Source of the DNA: Candidatus Colivicinus equi
GTDB lineage: Bacteria; Bacillota_I; Bacilli_A; Erysipelotrichales; Erysipelotrichaceae
DNA: 57,759 bases
Assembly: GCA_018064825.1 (NCBI GenBank)
Contig: JAGHUL010000081.1
Location: 1-57,759 of the forward strand
Direction: 5' to 3'
The position numbers and the translations under genes are program-made. The notes under the pieces are model-generated. The model was not told where the DNA came from and did no database searches. It saw only the letters and a list, made by a program, of their open reading frames with translations. This document shows, piece after piece, positions 7,927-16,991 of this stretch. How positions within the stretch are numbered: position 1 is the stretch's first letter; each line of letters opens with the position of its first letter.

Positions 7927-9295
7927 CTAAAGTTTTATACTCCTTACCGTTATTCTTTTTCTTATAGTATAAGTAAACAATATAACCAATTAAAGGAACT
8001 AATAAACCAAATAAAGCAGATCTAGGGTCTTCAATAAACTGATTAATTACTAAGATAATAAACAATATGGAAGTGATAATAACCATAGGAATACCACCCC
8101 ATACTTTATAAGGTCTATTTAAATTTGGATATTTTTTACGATAAATAATTACAGCAATAATACATAAAACATTCAGCAAAGAGCTAAGTGTTATTAGATA
8201 GTCAGTTAATTGTTGCAAATCATTAAAGACAACCAAAATAATAGAAATAATACTAGATGCAATTGTTGCTTCAACTGGAACACCTGTTTTTTCATCAACA
8301 TTCTTGAACTTCTTAGGGAAGTAACCTTCTTGAGCCATAGCATAATATGTTCTTGGGAATACCAATATGTCTGTAGCAGTCATACCGATAATGCCAATAG
8401 TCATACCAGAGACAACAAGAATATGTCCAAAGTCACCCAAGTATCTTTGCGCTACTTCATTGCCGACATATAATTGACCAGCTTCAATCATAGAAATAAT
8501 TTCATCAGCTGGAATTAAACGATAAATTGCATAGTTAAATAAAATATATACACCAGTGATTAATAACATTGAGAAAATAATTGAACGAGGAATATTCTTT
8601 TCTGGTTCAATTATTTCTTCACCAACAGTATTTAAATTAGTCCAACCATCATATGCCCATAACGAAGCAAATGTTGCATAAGCAATCATAGATATAATTC
8701 CAACTATACCTTTTCCATCAACGCTAGTTCCTGCAAATGAAATTGATAAATCAGGATTATATTTGCCCATAAATACACCTAAGAAGATGATTAAGAACAA
8801 AGGAATTAGTCTTAATACCATAGTGATATTAGAAACAACAATACCATATTTAACACCTAATAGATTGACGATTGTAAAGAAAACGATGATAAAAATAGCA
8901 GCCATCTTAATTCCTAAATCAGATAAACCAAATATTGAATTAACACCAATAACAGCAGCCATCGCAAGTGAAGCAATAGAACCTGAATTATTTAGAATAA
9001 AAGAACTGAAACCATTAATAAAACCTAATGCAGGAGAATATGCTTCAGTTAAATATACAGTCATACCACCAGAAACTGGTCTAGAAGCTCCAAGCTCCGC
9101 AAAACACAAACCACCAAGTGTTGAAATTAAACCACCAATAAGCCAACAAACTAAAGCTAAACCAAAGCTATATTCTGTTCTTTGCAAAACATAACTACCT
9201 AAATAGTAAACACCAGAACCGATAACCATACCAGCTACTAAACTGATACCGCTAAAGAAACCGATGGATTTCTTAAATTTCGTATTTTTTTTCAT
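7919..9295 (-). CDS. APC-superfamily amino acid permease (LAT-like)
   Basis: 458 aa with about 12 membrane segments. TM1 carries the APC signature GMVIGSGVYYLGSYV (about 22-36), TM2-3 hold GGLCFAELGASRPVSGG (about 61-77), and TM6 has YDGWTNLNTVGEEIIEPEKNIPRSI (LAT-type YDGW motif). It imports or exchanges amino acids at the cytoplasmic membrane; the substrate cannot be read, but the downstream D-aminoacylase-like gene suggests N-acyl- or D-amino acids. It starts 13 bp after the PHP gene stop and overlaps the deacylase start. Confidence 0.88.
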   Translation of the reverse strand: MKKNTKFKKSIGFFSGISLVAGMVIGSGVYYLGSYVLQRTEYSFGLALVCWLIGGLISTLGGLCFAELGASRPVSGGMTVYLTEAYSPALGFINGFSSFILNNSGSIASLAMAAVIGVNSIFGLSDLGIKMAAIFIIVFFTIVNLLGVKYGIVVSNITMVLRLIPLFLIIFLGVFMGKYNPDLSISFAGTSVDGKGIVGIISMIAYATFASLWAYDGWTNLNTVGEEIIEPEKNIPRSIIFSMLLITGVYILFNYAIYRLIPADEIISMIEAGQLYVGNEVAQRYLGDFGHILVVSGMTIGIIGMTATDILVFPRTYYAMAQEGYFPKKFKNVDEKTGVPVEATIASSIISIILVVFNDLQQLTDYLITLSSLLNVLCIIAVIIYRKKYPNLNRPYKVWGGIPMVIITSILFIILVINQFIEDPRSALFGLLVPLIGYIVYLYYKKKNNGKEYKTLDE

Positions 9296-9307
9296 AAATT
9301 TGTACCT

Positions 9308-10036
9308 CTAAAAATTAATATACTCTCTTAACTTATCATAAGAATAATTTACAACTAGCTCATCTGGGAAATTTATTTCTTCTAGCAATTCTTTTGAAGC
9401 AGCAAAATCTCCTATTTCATATTTAATATGAGCATCAGAATTTACAATAATTGGACAAGAATATTTTATACATAAAGGAAGAATAATATTTTTATCTATA
9501 TCTCTTGCGCCAACTCTAAACGCTCCTGGAACAATTGAAGAATTATTCAATTCTATCAATTTATGATTCTTAGCCGCTTCTTTAATAACTGCTTCAAAAT
9601 CACATGCGAATGGTGAATAATCTATATGTCCAAGAATCGTAACATAATCAGTATTACAAGCCATTATATAGTTATCAGTATTCTGCTTAGAAGTATGGTC
9701 CTTACTATATACATACGAATGCATAGATGCAATTGCGTAATCTATATTTTTAGTAAATCTCTCACCATACTTAGCTACATCAAAATGGCCATCAAGAATA
9801 TTAAGCTCAACACCTCTTAATAATCTTGTTCCTTTATATTCTTTAGGAACTCTAACAATGCTGCCAACAACATGATGTGAAGCACCAACACCTACACTAT
9901 CATATTGATGCTCAGACATCCCAAGAATTTTTACTCCTATTGAATTTGCGTATTCAATATTTTCTGTTAAAGAACTATATGCATGACCTGATAAAACAGA
10001 ATGTGTATGCAAATCAATTGAATTAAGTTTATTCAT
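9308..10036 (-). CDS. PHP-domain phosphoesterase (YcdX-like)
   Basis: 242 aa from the ATG at 10036. The PHP metal motifs are DLHTHSVLSG (about residue 7), GMSEHQ, ASMHSYVY, LGHIDYSPF, IELNNSS and VNSDAHIKYEIG. This order matches YcdX-type phosphatases with a trinuclear metal site. A longer reading from a GTG at 10063 exists, but that start lies inside a hairpin, whereas the ATG at 10036 has GGGGG 5 nt upstream; I prefer the short form. The substrate is unknown. It lies 42 bp after ftsZ in the same direction. Confidence 0.8.
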   Translation of the reverse strand: MNKLNSIDLHTHSVLSGHAYSSLTENIEYANSIGVKILGMSEHQYDSVGVGASHHVVGSIVRVPKEYKGTRLLRGVELNILDGHFDVAKYGERFTKNIDYAIASMHSYVYSKDHTSKQNTDNYIMACNTDYVTILGHIDYSPFACDFEAVIKEAAKNHKLIELNNSSIVPGAFRVGARDIDKNIILPLCIKYSCPIIVNSDAHIKYEIGDFAASKELLEEINFPDELVVNYSYDKLREYINF

Positions 10037-10052
10037 AAACCCCCACAAAAGT

Positions 10053-10077
10053 AAAATAAGCACTAAGTGCTTATTTA
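10053..10077 (-). terminator. Hairpin between ftsZ and the PHP gene (weak terminator or attenuator)
   Basis: A perfect 11-bp inverted repeat (10055-10065 with 10067-10077) begins 1 nt after the ftsZ stop. On the minus strand it is followed by an interrupted T-rich run (TTTTACTTTTG), so termination is probably partial. Confidence 0.55.
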
Positions 10078-11184
10078 CTATAACCTATTTTTGAAGAAAT
10101 CAGGAACGTCGTCATCCTCGGATAAGATTTCTACAACTTCTTTCTTTTCTTCAGGAATTACAATCTTATTATCCTCGATTACAGGTTGTGCAGTTCTTTC
10201 AAACATGATGTTTGAATTGGCTGTATGTTTAGTATTTGGCAAATCAAAACCAGTAGCAATAACTGTAACAATAATAGATTCACCAAGAGATTCATTAATT
10301 GCAACACCATAAATAATATCAATATCATTACCAGCAGCTTCTTTAATAAATTCAACAGCAATAGAAGAATCTTGCAAAGAAATATTTGGACCACCAGTAA
10401 TATTGATGATTGCGGATTTAGCACCTTTAATTTGAGCTTCAAGCAATGGAGATTTAATAGCTCTAGAAGCAGCATCTCTAGCTTTATTTTCGCCTTGAGC
10501 CATACCAATACCGATTAAAGCAGTGCCCTTGCCAGACATTACAGTCTTAATATCAGCGAAGTCTAGGTTGATGAATGCAGGAACAGCAATCAAATCAGTT
10601 ATAGTTTGAACGCCTTGTCTTAATACATTATCAGCTTCTTTGAATGCTTCTTGCATTGGAATCTTACCGATAACATTTAATAATTGATTATTAGAAACAA
10701 TAATCAAAGAATCGCAATATTGTTTAATTTGTTCAATACCAACATTTGCTTGATCCATTCTCTTACGACCTTCAAAATCAAATGGTTTTGTAACAATACC
10801 AACAACTAAAGCACCAATATCTCTAGCGAGTTTCGCAAATATAGGAGCAGCTCCAGTACCAGTTCCACCACCCATACCACAAGTAATGAAAACCATATCA
10901 GAACCTGCTAAAGCTTTCTTAATATCTTCTTGAGACTCTAAAGCAGCTTTTTGGCCAACTTCAGGATTTCCTCCTGCACCAAGACCCTTAGTAAGTTCTT
11001 TACCTAAAACGATCTTGTTAGAACATTTTGATAAATTTAATTGTTGAATATCAGTATTACATACATAGAAATCAACGCCTCTAACACCATCGTTAACCAT
11101 ACGGTTTACGGCATTACATCCTGCGCCACCTACGCCAAACACTTTAATTCTTGCTACTTGATTATATTCAGGTTTAATTGTCAT
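10078..11184 (-). CDS. ftsZ: Cell division protein FtsZ
   Basis: 368 aa, a typical length. The tubulin signature [12 protein letters not shown] is at about residues 103-114, with [13 protein letters not shown] near the N-terminus and the T7 loop NLDFADIK. The C-terminal peptide [10 protein letters not shown] is the tail bound by FtsA. FtsZ polymerises with GTP to form the division ring. It follows ftsA by 12 bp with a GGGGGA ribosome site, so both are made from the ftsA promoter. Confidence 0.99.
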   Translation of the reverse strand: MTIKPEYNQVARIKVFGVGGAGCNAVNRMVNDGVRGVDFYVCNTDIQQLNLSKCSNKIVLGKELTKGLGAGGNPEVGQKAALESQEDIKKALAGSDMVFITCGMGGGTGTGAAPIFAKLARDIGALVVGIVTKPFDFEGRKRMDQANVGIEQIKQYCDSLIIVSNNQLLNVIGKIPMQEAFKEADNVLRQGVQTITDLIAVPAFINLDFADIKTVMSGKGTALIGIGMAQGENKARDAASRAIKSPLLEAQIKGAKSAIINITGGPNISLQDSSIAVEFIKEAAGNDIDIIYGVAINESLGESIIVTVIATGFDLPNTKHTANSNIMFERTAQPVIEDNKIVIPEEKKEVVEILSEDDDVPDFFKNRL

Positions 11185-11196
11185 ATTGCATTCCCC

Positions 11197-12435
11197 CTAA
11201 TTAATATATTGAATAAATAAATTCTTAATTTTTGTCGTAATTGATTCACCTTCTACATCAATCTTCTTATGATCTATTACATCATCATATTCGAACAAAT
11301 CGATGCAACTTATCGAGGTGTTATTTAATATTTCTTTTTCTTTATAAACAACAAAAGAACCAAATAAATCAGTGAACGACGAATCTCTAATGCCAATGGT
11401 ATCAGGATAATAATCTTTAACCTCAGTGCCAGAATTCATCTTAATGCTATCGACTAAAGCCTTCATGCCTTGACCTTCACCAGCTATTACAATCTGTGTA
11501 TCACCTTGATCAATAATAGGTTTACACATTGTTAATAGTTTATCTACAAAATTAGCCAAGATATCTTTTACAGCATCATTAACATCTTTCAAAGTGATAG
11601 ATGTTTGATTATTTGAATAGATAATATTGTCTTGATATTCTTTATTAAAATTAACTGCATATTTAACCATTCTAACAACATCACTATAAGGAATATTATA
11701 TGAATTCTTAACATTATCGACCATTTGATTAAGACCTTCAAAAATAACTTCAGTAGACAAATGCTTTCCTTTAGACAATAGCGTTAAGAATGTTTCTTGC
11801 ATACCAATATCTAATAAAATGACATTTTTCTTTAATGATTCTTCAATCAAACTAGCCTCTTTACAAACAGCATAAGTATTTAAGCAAATATCTAAAACTT
11901 TAATGCCAGCAGACTCAAGAGCATCAACATACTCATAAGCCATTTCTTTATCACAACACAACAAATCTAAATCAATCAAAGCCTCAGAACAAGTTTCATT
12001 TTCTGGTAGTCTTCTAGTAGCAAGACCATTAATGGTATATTTGTTAATAACGGTATTAACCATCATAACATCATAATCAACATTAGAACGCAAAGTATTA
12101 GCTACAGCTCTAGCTACATCTTCTTTCTTTAAGATACCAGTACTAGGAACAACAGTACTTCTTAAAGCAAAACGTTTAAAGTTATATGAAGGAAGTACCA
12201 AAATAACTTTTTCAATTTTAGCACCTAATTTTGAAGAAGCTTCACTAATCACCTTTTTAAGGTCTTGAACCAATAGTTCTTTATCAGCAATCTTAAAACC
12301 ATTAAAAGCCATTGTTTTAGATTTTAAAGTCTTAATAATATTAAAACGAGTATTAAAATACTCTCCAACAAGTAATTTAATTTCGTTATCGCTCATTTCT
12401 AAAGAAACGTAAATCTTCTTTACTGAATTGCTCAT
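11197..12435 (-). CDS. ftsA: Cell division protein FtsA (membrane tether of FtsZ)
   Basis: About 412 aa from the ATG at 12435. The actin-like fold is indicated by KKIYVSLEMSD (phosphate 1), a SHS2 insert (about 80-160), NVILLDIGMQETFLTLL (phosphate 2, about 205) and IVIAGEGQGMKALVD (adenosine motif, about 330). The C-terminal KIKNLFIQYIN resembles the amphipathic membrane-targeting helix. It anchors FtsZ filaments to the membrane. The reading can extend two codons to a TTG, but ATG is more likely. There is no Shine-Dalgarno, and a -10 box lies only 8 nt upstream. Confidence 0.9.
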   Translation of the reverse strand: MSNSVKKIYVSLEMSDNEIKLLVGEYFNTRFNIIKTLKSKTMAFNGFKIADKELLVQDLKKVISEASSKLGAKIEKVILVLPSYNFKRFALRSTVVPSTGILKKEDVARAVANTLRSNVDYDVMMVNTVINKYTINGLATRRLPENETCSEALIDLDLLCCDKEMAYEYVDALESAGIKVLDICLNTYAVCKEASLIEESLKKNVILLDIGMQETFLTLLSKGKHLSTEVIFEGLNQMVDNVKNSYNIPYSDVVRMVKYAVNFNKEYQDNIIYSNNQTSITLKDVNDAVKDILANFVDKLLTMCKPIIDQGDTQIVIAGEGQGMKALVDSIKMNSGTEVKDYYPDTIGIRDSSFTDLFGSFVVYKEKEILNNTSISCIDLFEYDDVIDHKKIDVEGESITTKIKNLFIQYIN

Positions 12436-12443
12436 ACACAATT

Positions 12444-12452
12444 ATTTTAGCA
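12444..12452 (-). promoter_or_regulatory. Extended -10 promoter of ftsA (near-leaderless)
   Basis: Minus-strand TGC-TAAAAT, an extended -10, ends 8 nt before the ftsA ATG. That places the transcript start 1-2 nt before or at the start codon. No good -35 with 17-bp spacing is seen. Confidence 0.45.
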
Positions 12453-12572
12453 TATAATCATTTTTCAATGTAAAAATCTTACATATCACCCTAATATGAG
12501 TAAATATTTATATAATATATCAAAATAAGAGTGTCCTTTCATATAGAATATGCTTTAAATGCAAAAACATAG

Positions 12573-12601
12573 TTGCAATATATTAGTATTTATGATAAAT
12601 T
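12573..12601 (+). promoter_or_regulatory. rpmB promoter
   Basis: -35 TTGCAA (12573-12578), a 17-bp spacer and -10 TAAATT (12596-12601) precede the rpmB ribosome site by about 20 bp. Confidence 0.45.
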
Positions 12602-12635
12602 AATTAAGCATAATTACGAAAGGGGGCAATCCGGT

Positions 12636-12824
12636 ATGTCAAGAGTATGCGAAATAAGTGGTAAAAGACAATTGTCAGGAAATAATCGTTCACATTCACT
12701 TCGTGCTACACGCCGTAAATGGAATGTCAATCTTCAAAACGTTACTATGATGGTTGATGGAAAACCTAAGAAGGTTCGCGTTTCTGCCCGCGCACTTAGA
12801 ACTTTAAAAAACAAGGCAGCATAA
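12636..12824 (+). CDS. rpmB: Large-subunit ribosomal protein L28
   Basis: 62 aa, the normal L28 length. The start is the ATG at 12636 ([11 protein letters not shown]), preceded by AAAGGGGGC; a longer upstream reading would add 21 unrelated residues and is rejected. The sequence is strongly basic with [17 protein letters not shown] and [13 protein letters not shown], as in L28. Only one Cys is present, so it is a zinc-free form. It is divergent from ftsA and convergent with rpe, whose cluster it also neighbours in Bacillus. Confidence 0.97.
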   Translation: MSRVCEISGKRQLSGNNRSHSLRATRRKWNVNLQNVTMMVDGKPKKVRVSARALRTLKNKAA

Positions 12825-12830
12825 AAAATA

Positions 12831-12859
12831 AGAGAAATATTAATTTCTCTTTTTTTTTA
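12831..12859 (+). terminator. rpmB terminator
   Basis: An 8-bp stem (12831-12838 with 12843-12850) is followed by a run of nine or more T residues. Confidence 0.92.
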
Positions 12860-12861
12860 TT

Positions 12862-12890
12862 CAAAAAAAGATATCGCTAGGATATCTTTT
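12862..12890 (-). terminator. rpe terminator
   Basis: A 9-bp stem (12867-12875 with 12881-12889) is followed on the minus strand by seven T residues. The stem touches the rpe stop codon. Confidence 0.9.
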
Positions 12891-13539
12891 ATTTGCACTT
12901 TCTTAATATATCTAAATTGTTATTAATATCGCCTTTAAAGACAAATGATCCAGCAACTAATATATCAGCACCAGATTGAAGTAATTCATGAGCGTTTTTA
13001 TCATTTACTCCCCCATCAACTTCAATTAGATACTTTAAATCATGTTCTTTACGGTATTTATTCAAATACATAATCTTAGTATATGAATCTTGAATGAAAT
13101 CTTGGCCACCAAAACCAGGCTCAACAGACATAACAAGAACAATGTCTACTCTATCTAATAAAGGTTTAATAACTTCAATATCAGTGCCAGGTTTTACAGA
13201 AATACCTACTTTAATATATTTCTTGTGAATAGCATCAATTAAACGATCGCATTTAATGATATCGTTTAAAGATTCATAATGGAAAGTTATACCATCAGCA
13301 CCTGCTTTGATAAACACTTCAGAAAAATATGCAGGATCATCCACCATTAAATGAACATCCATAAACAAATTAGAACTTCTTCTAAAAGCTTTTAATATTT
13401 CTGGGCCAAAAGATAAATTAGGAACAAAATGGCCATCCATAACATCGAAATGAAGAAACTCCGCTTTTTTATTAAGCACTTCAATCTCTTCATTAAACTT
13501 GTCGTAATCAAAAGATAAAACAGATGGAGCAATAATCAT
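12889..13539 (-). CDS. rpe: Ribulose-phosphate 3-epimerase
   Basis: 216 aa, the normal length. TIM-barrel signatures are IAPSVLSFDYDKF, HFDVMDGHFVPNLSFGP (metal-binding His/Asp, about 34-50), HLMVDDPAYF, VLVMSVEPGFGGQ (about 137-149) and EVDGGVNDKNA. It interconverts ribulose-5-phosphate and xylulose-5-phosphate in the pentose phosphate pathway. It lies 3 bp downstream of prkC in the conserved prkC-rpe neighbourhood; rsgA, which often lies between them in Bacilli, is missing. Confidence 0.97.
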   Translation of the reverse strand: MIIAPSVLSFDYDKFNEEIEVLNKKAEFLHFDVMDGHFVPNLSFGPEILKAFRRSSNLFMDVHLMVDDPAYFSEVFIKAGADGITFHYESLNDIIKCDRLIDAIHKKYIKVGISVKPGTDIEVIKPLLDRVDIVLVMSVEPGFGGQDFIQDSYTKIMYLNKYRKEHDLKYLIEVDGGVNDKNAHELLQSGADILVAGSFVFKGDINNNLDILRKCK

Positions 13540-13542
13540 AAA

Positions 13543-15222
13543 TTAGTCCTCCTCATAATAATAGATTTCAACCATAAATGAATCGGTTTGTTCGTAAGTA
13601 ATTCCTAAACTTGGCGTTGTATAAACAACACAATTAGGATCGATATCATCTACATCAACTTCCGCAAAATATGATAAATCTTTCTTAACCAATTTATACT
13701 TAATGTTCATATCATCAAAGTAATCACAAACCTTATCAACATCAGCACCTTTTAATTCAAGTGGCAAAGTGATTTCTTTAAATGGTGAATAATTAATGGT
13801 CAATGTACCAGGATTACTTGGATCATATTTATAGCCAGCTTCAGGATCAGTAGAAACGACCAAACCAGCTTTCATCGATGATTCAACTTTATTAACTTTT
13901 ACTAAGAAGCCTAAATCCTCAAGTAGTTTTTTTACTTCTTCCATTGAATCACCAGCATAATCATCTAAAACAGAATATTTACCAGAAGAAACAGTAGCAG
14001 AAATCTTTGTATTGATTTCAACTTTAGTCTCAGGAGCTGGATTTGTAGAAATAATTACACCTTCTGCTAAATCATCAGTAAGTTCCCAAGTCAAATCTGA
14101 TGTATCAATAGAAATATTATATTGATCTAAAATATCACTAGCTTCAATAATGGTGTATCCTTTAACATCAGGAACTTCAACCATTCGATTGCCATTAGAA
14201 CCAATAACACCTGATAATATCAAAATAACAAATACTGCTAGTAAAGAAATAATGGCAATCAAGAATATAAATATCAACGAGAAAGCATTCTTTTTAGTTG
14301 CTTTCATTTTCTTTTTATCAGGAAGTTTATATTCGTTATTCGTATGAATATTAGAAACTTCTTTTTCTAATTGCCTATTTAGTTCTAGCTTAGGGCAGTT
14401 AACATACTCAGGCTTTAAACAATTGTTCAAATCTTGAATCATTAAAGCGATATTCTTATATCTATTTTCACAAGATTTGGCTGTAGCTTTAATCAAAATG
14501 TTTTCTACAGATTGAGGAATCTTAGGATCAAATCTACGTACACTAGGAATATGCCCTTTTAAATGTTGAAGAGCAACTTGAACCGCAGAATCAGCTTTAA
14601 ATGGAACATCACCAGTTAATAGCTCAAAAAATACAATACCTAATGAATAGATATCAGATTGCATCGTAGCAACTTGCCCCTTAGTAATTTCAGGAGCAAG
14701 ATAATGAACAGATCCCAATATCGAATCTTTAGAAGTAATCTGCAAAGCACCTTGAGCTAAAGCAATACCAAAATCGGTTAACTTAATAGTTCCATCGTTT
14801 TTAATTAAAACGTTTTGTGATTTAACATCTCTATGAACCATCTTTTTACGATGAGCTTCCATTAAAGCACCAGATAATTGTTTGATCATCCAAACAGCTT
14901 CTTTATATGGAATAGCACCGCGTTTTTTGATTAATTGTTTTAATGTATAGCCATTAACATACTCCATGACAATATAGTGTTTGTCACCATCATCACCTAC
15001 ATCATATACATCCACAATATTTGGATGAGATAGTTCAGTAGACGCAAGTGCTTCTCTTGAAAATCTTTGTAAAGCAACAGGATCAGATGATAAATTATCT
15101 TTTAAAATTTTGATTGCAACTTCACGATTAAGAATGGTATCCATTGCCAAATAAACATCAGCCATACCGCCTTTACCGATAAGTTTAATAATTTCGTATC
15201 TATTTCCTAAAATTTGAGACAT
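13543..15222 (-). CDS. prkC: PASTA-domain Ser/Thr protein kinase
   Basis: 559 aa. An N-terminal Hanks kinase (about 1-265) has GKGGMADVYLA, VAIKILK, HRDVKSQN and DFGIAL. A juxtamembrane linker is followed by one membrane helix (about 313-337), then about three extracellular PASTA repeats (DVKGYTIIEASDILDQ, DDYAGDSMEEVKKLLEDLG, LKGADVDKVCDYFDD). The kinase senses muropeptides or lipid II and phosphorylates division, wall and translation targets. It overlaps the phosphatase gene by 1 bp (ATGA-type junction), the classical kinase/phosphatase pair. Confidence 0.97.
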   Translation of the reverse strand: MSQILGNRYEIIKLIGKGGMADVYLAMDTILNREVAIKILKDNLSSDPVALQRFSREALASTELSHPNIVDVYDVGDDGDKHYIVMEYVNGYTLKQLIKKRGAIPYKEAVWMIKQLSGALMEAHRKKMVHRDVKSQNVLIKNDGTIKLTDFGIALAQGALQITSKDSILGSVHYLAPEITKGQVATMQSDIYSLGIVFFELLTGDVPFKADSAVQVALQHLKGHIPSVRRFDPKIPQSVENILIKATAKSCENRYKNIALMIQDLNNCLKPEYVNCPKLELNRQLEKEVSNIHTNNEYKLPDKKKMKATKKNAFSLIFIFLIAIISLLAVFVILILSGVIGSNGNRMVEVPDVKGYTIIEASDILDQYNISIDTSDLTWELTDDLAEGVIISTNPAPETKVEINTKISATVSSGKYSVLDDYAGDSMEEVKKLLEDLGFLVKVNKVESSMKAGLVVSTDPEAGYKYDPSNPGTLTINYSPFKEITLPLELKGADVDKVCDYFDDMNIKYKLVKKDLSYFAEVDVDDIDPNCVVYTTPSLGITYEQTDSFMVEIYYYEED

Positions 15223-15947
15223 TATTTCTTCACCAAAACAGCCGTTATATTATCAAAGCCGCCTTTCATTAAAGCAAGATCTTTTAAATCAACACATTTA
15301 TCATTAAGAGATTTACCATCCGCAAAAATAATATCTCTGATTTCTTCAATATCGCAATATCCATGCAAGCCATCTGAGCAACACAAATAATAGTCCATAT
15401 CTTTAACTTTATGTATATCAGCACTAATAGAATCAAATATGCCCATAGCTTTAGTTAAATAATGACGCTTAGGATGATTTATAGCCTCTTCAGCAGTTAT
15501 TTCTCCAGCATCTAACATCTGATTAATTAAACTATGATCTTTAGTTAAAGCGAAAGATTTGCCTTCTAAAAAGCCATAAACCCTTGAATCCCCAATATTG
15601 ATACTTAGTGTTCCGTGAGATGTGATAAGAACACCAGTAAGAGTTGTGCCCATACCAGAATATTCTTCATAAGATTTAGACAAATCATATATCTTTTGAT
15701 TAATTATAGAAATATGATGACTTAAAAAATTTGTAGCACTTTCTAGTTCATCAAATGGACCAGAATCTTTAAAGACAGTATCAAAATATTTGATACATTC
15801 ACTTGAAGCAACTTCTCCAGCTCTAGCACCACCTATTCCGTCAGCAACCAATGCTAAAACATCGCCATATTGATTAGCGATAGTAATAAACGCATCTTGG
15901 TTTTTTTCTCTTACTAAACCAATGTCAGTAATGCCACAATATTCCAT
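15222..15947 (-). CDS. prpC: PP2C-type protein phosphatase (PrkC partner)
   Basis: 241 aa, a typical stand-alone PP2C. Metal motifs are REKNQDAF (about 13-20), VADGIGGARAGE (about 35-46), GTTLTGVLI, NIGDSRVYGF, LTKDHSLI, and the C-terminal GGFDNITAVLV. It removes phosphates from PrkC and its substrates using Mn/Mg. It is the gene upstream of prkC on the same transcript, and lies 4 bp after rlmN. Confidence 0.96.
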   Translation of the reverse strand: MEYCGITDIGLVREKNQDAFITIANQYGDVLALVADGIGGARAGEVASSECIKYFDTVFKDSGPFDELESATNFLSHHISIINQKIYDLSKSYEEYSGMGTTLTGVLITSHGTLSINIGDSRVYGFLEGKSFALTKDHSLINQMLDAGEITAEEAINHPKRHYLTKAMGIFDSISADIHKVKDMDYYLCCSDGLHGYCDIEEIRDIIFADGKSLNDKCVDLKDLALMKGGFDNITAVLVKK

Positions 15948-15951
15948 AATT

Positions 15952-16983
15952 CTATTTTAGATTATTAGCCCTCAATTGACCACATGCCGCATCAATATCG
16001 TCACCCTTTTTTTGTCTAAGAGTAACAGCGACATTATTTTTCTTCAATAAATCATAAAAACGCAAAGCATTTTCTGCACTAGCAGTATGATAATCATTTT
16101 CGCTTACTTCGTTATAAGGAATTAGATTAACATAAGCATTTAGTCCAGATAATAGATTCTTTAATTCATCTGCCTCTTTTTTAGAATCATTAATGTCTTT
16201 TAATAGCAAATATTCAAAAGTTAAACGACGATTGTTGCTTGAAGCATAGTCCTTTAAAGCAGAAAAAAGTTCTTCTAGAGGATAAGCTTTATTGATTGGC
16301 ATTAATTTACTTCTAAGCTCATTATTAGGTGCATGTAAAGACACTGCTAAATTATATTGCTTATCTTCTAAAGCGAACTTTCTAATCATTGGAACAATTC
16401 CACAAGTTGAAACAGAAATATGTCTAGCTCCTATTTGCAAACCAAAAGGATCATTTATAATACTCAAGGCTTTCATAACATTGTCATAGTTATCAAAAGG
16501 CTCGCCAGTTCCCATTAAGACAATATTGCCCAAACGATTATCATTCTCATCTAATACTCTCTGAATGCTTAACGCTTGAAGAACAATTTCACCACAAGAC
16601 AAATCTCTTTGTTTCTTTAGTAAACCAGACGCACAAAAAGTACAACCCATATTGCAGCCAACTTGTGAAGAAAGGCAAGCACTGAAACCATAGTCAAAAA
16701 CCATTAATACGGATTCAACTAAACATCCGTCAGATAGTTTAAATAAAAACTTTTGTGTACCATCTTTAGATATTTGTCTCTTAACAACTTCTAGATTCCC
16801 AAAATAAAAATCTTCTTTTAGTTTAGCTTTTAAATCTTTAGAAATATCAGACATTTCATCAAATGTGGATACTCTTTTCTCGTATAACCATTTAAAGATT
16901 TGTTTAGCTCTAAAAGCCTTTAAACCATTATCTAAAAGATAGTTTTGAAGATCATTTAAATCATAATCATATATTAAATTCAT
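15952..16983 (-). CDS. rlmN: Dual-specificity 23S rRNA A2503 / tRNA A37 C2-methyltransferase
   Basis: 343 aa, a typical RlmN. It has the radical SAM cluster motif CNMGCTFC (about 110-117), GTGEPFDNYD for SAM binding, and the C-terminal DDIDAACGQLR with the catalytic Cys that forms the methyl-enzyme. It methylates C2 of A2503 in 23S rRNA and A37 in tRNAs through two SAMs. The second catalytic Cys is seen in CSSQVGC-like context (CLSSQVGC). It lies 8 bp after rsmB, in the normal Bacilli order rsmB-rlmN-prpC-prkC. Confidence 0.97.
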   Translation of the reverse strand: MNLIYDYDLNDLQNYLLDNGLKAFRAKQIFKWLYEKRVSTFDEMSDISKDLKAKLKEDFYFGNLEVVKRQISKDGTQKFLFKLSDGCLVESVLMVFDYGFSACLSSQVGCNMGCTFCASGLLKKQRDLSCGEIVLQALSIQRVLDENDNRLGNIVLMGTGEPFDNYDNVMKALSIINDPFGLQIGARHISVSTCGIVPMIRKFALEDKQYNLAVSLHAPNNELRSKLMPINKAYPLEELFSALKDYASSNNRRLTFEYLLLKDINDSKKEADELKNLLSGLNAYVNLIPYNEVSENDYHTASAENALRFYDLLKKNNVAVTLRQKKGDDIDAACGQLRANNLK

Positions 16984-16991
16984 CTCTTTAA

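Noticed and set aside
8763-9194. 143-codon open frame on the plus strand inside the APC permease
   Set aside because: Antisense to membrane helices, no ribosome site, low-complexity sequence.
9308-10063. Longer PHP protein from a GTG at 10063
   Set aside because: The extra nine residues lie in a hairpin and lack a ribosome site; the ATG at 10036 has GGGGG upstream.
10179-10508. 109-codon Leu-rich frame overlapping ftsZ on the same strand
   Set aside because: Frame-shifted reading of ftsZ; no start context, and composition is an artefact.
12573-12635. 21-residue N-terminal extension of L28
   Set aside because: L28 begins MSRVCEIS in the family, and a ribosome site lies right before that ATG; the extension overlaps the promoter.
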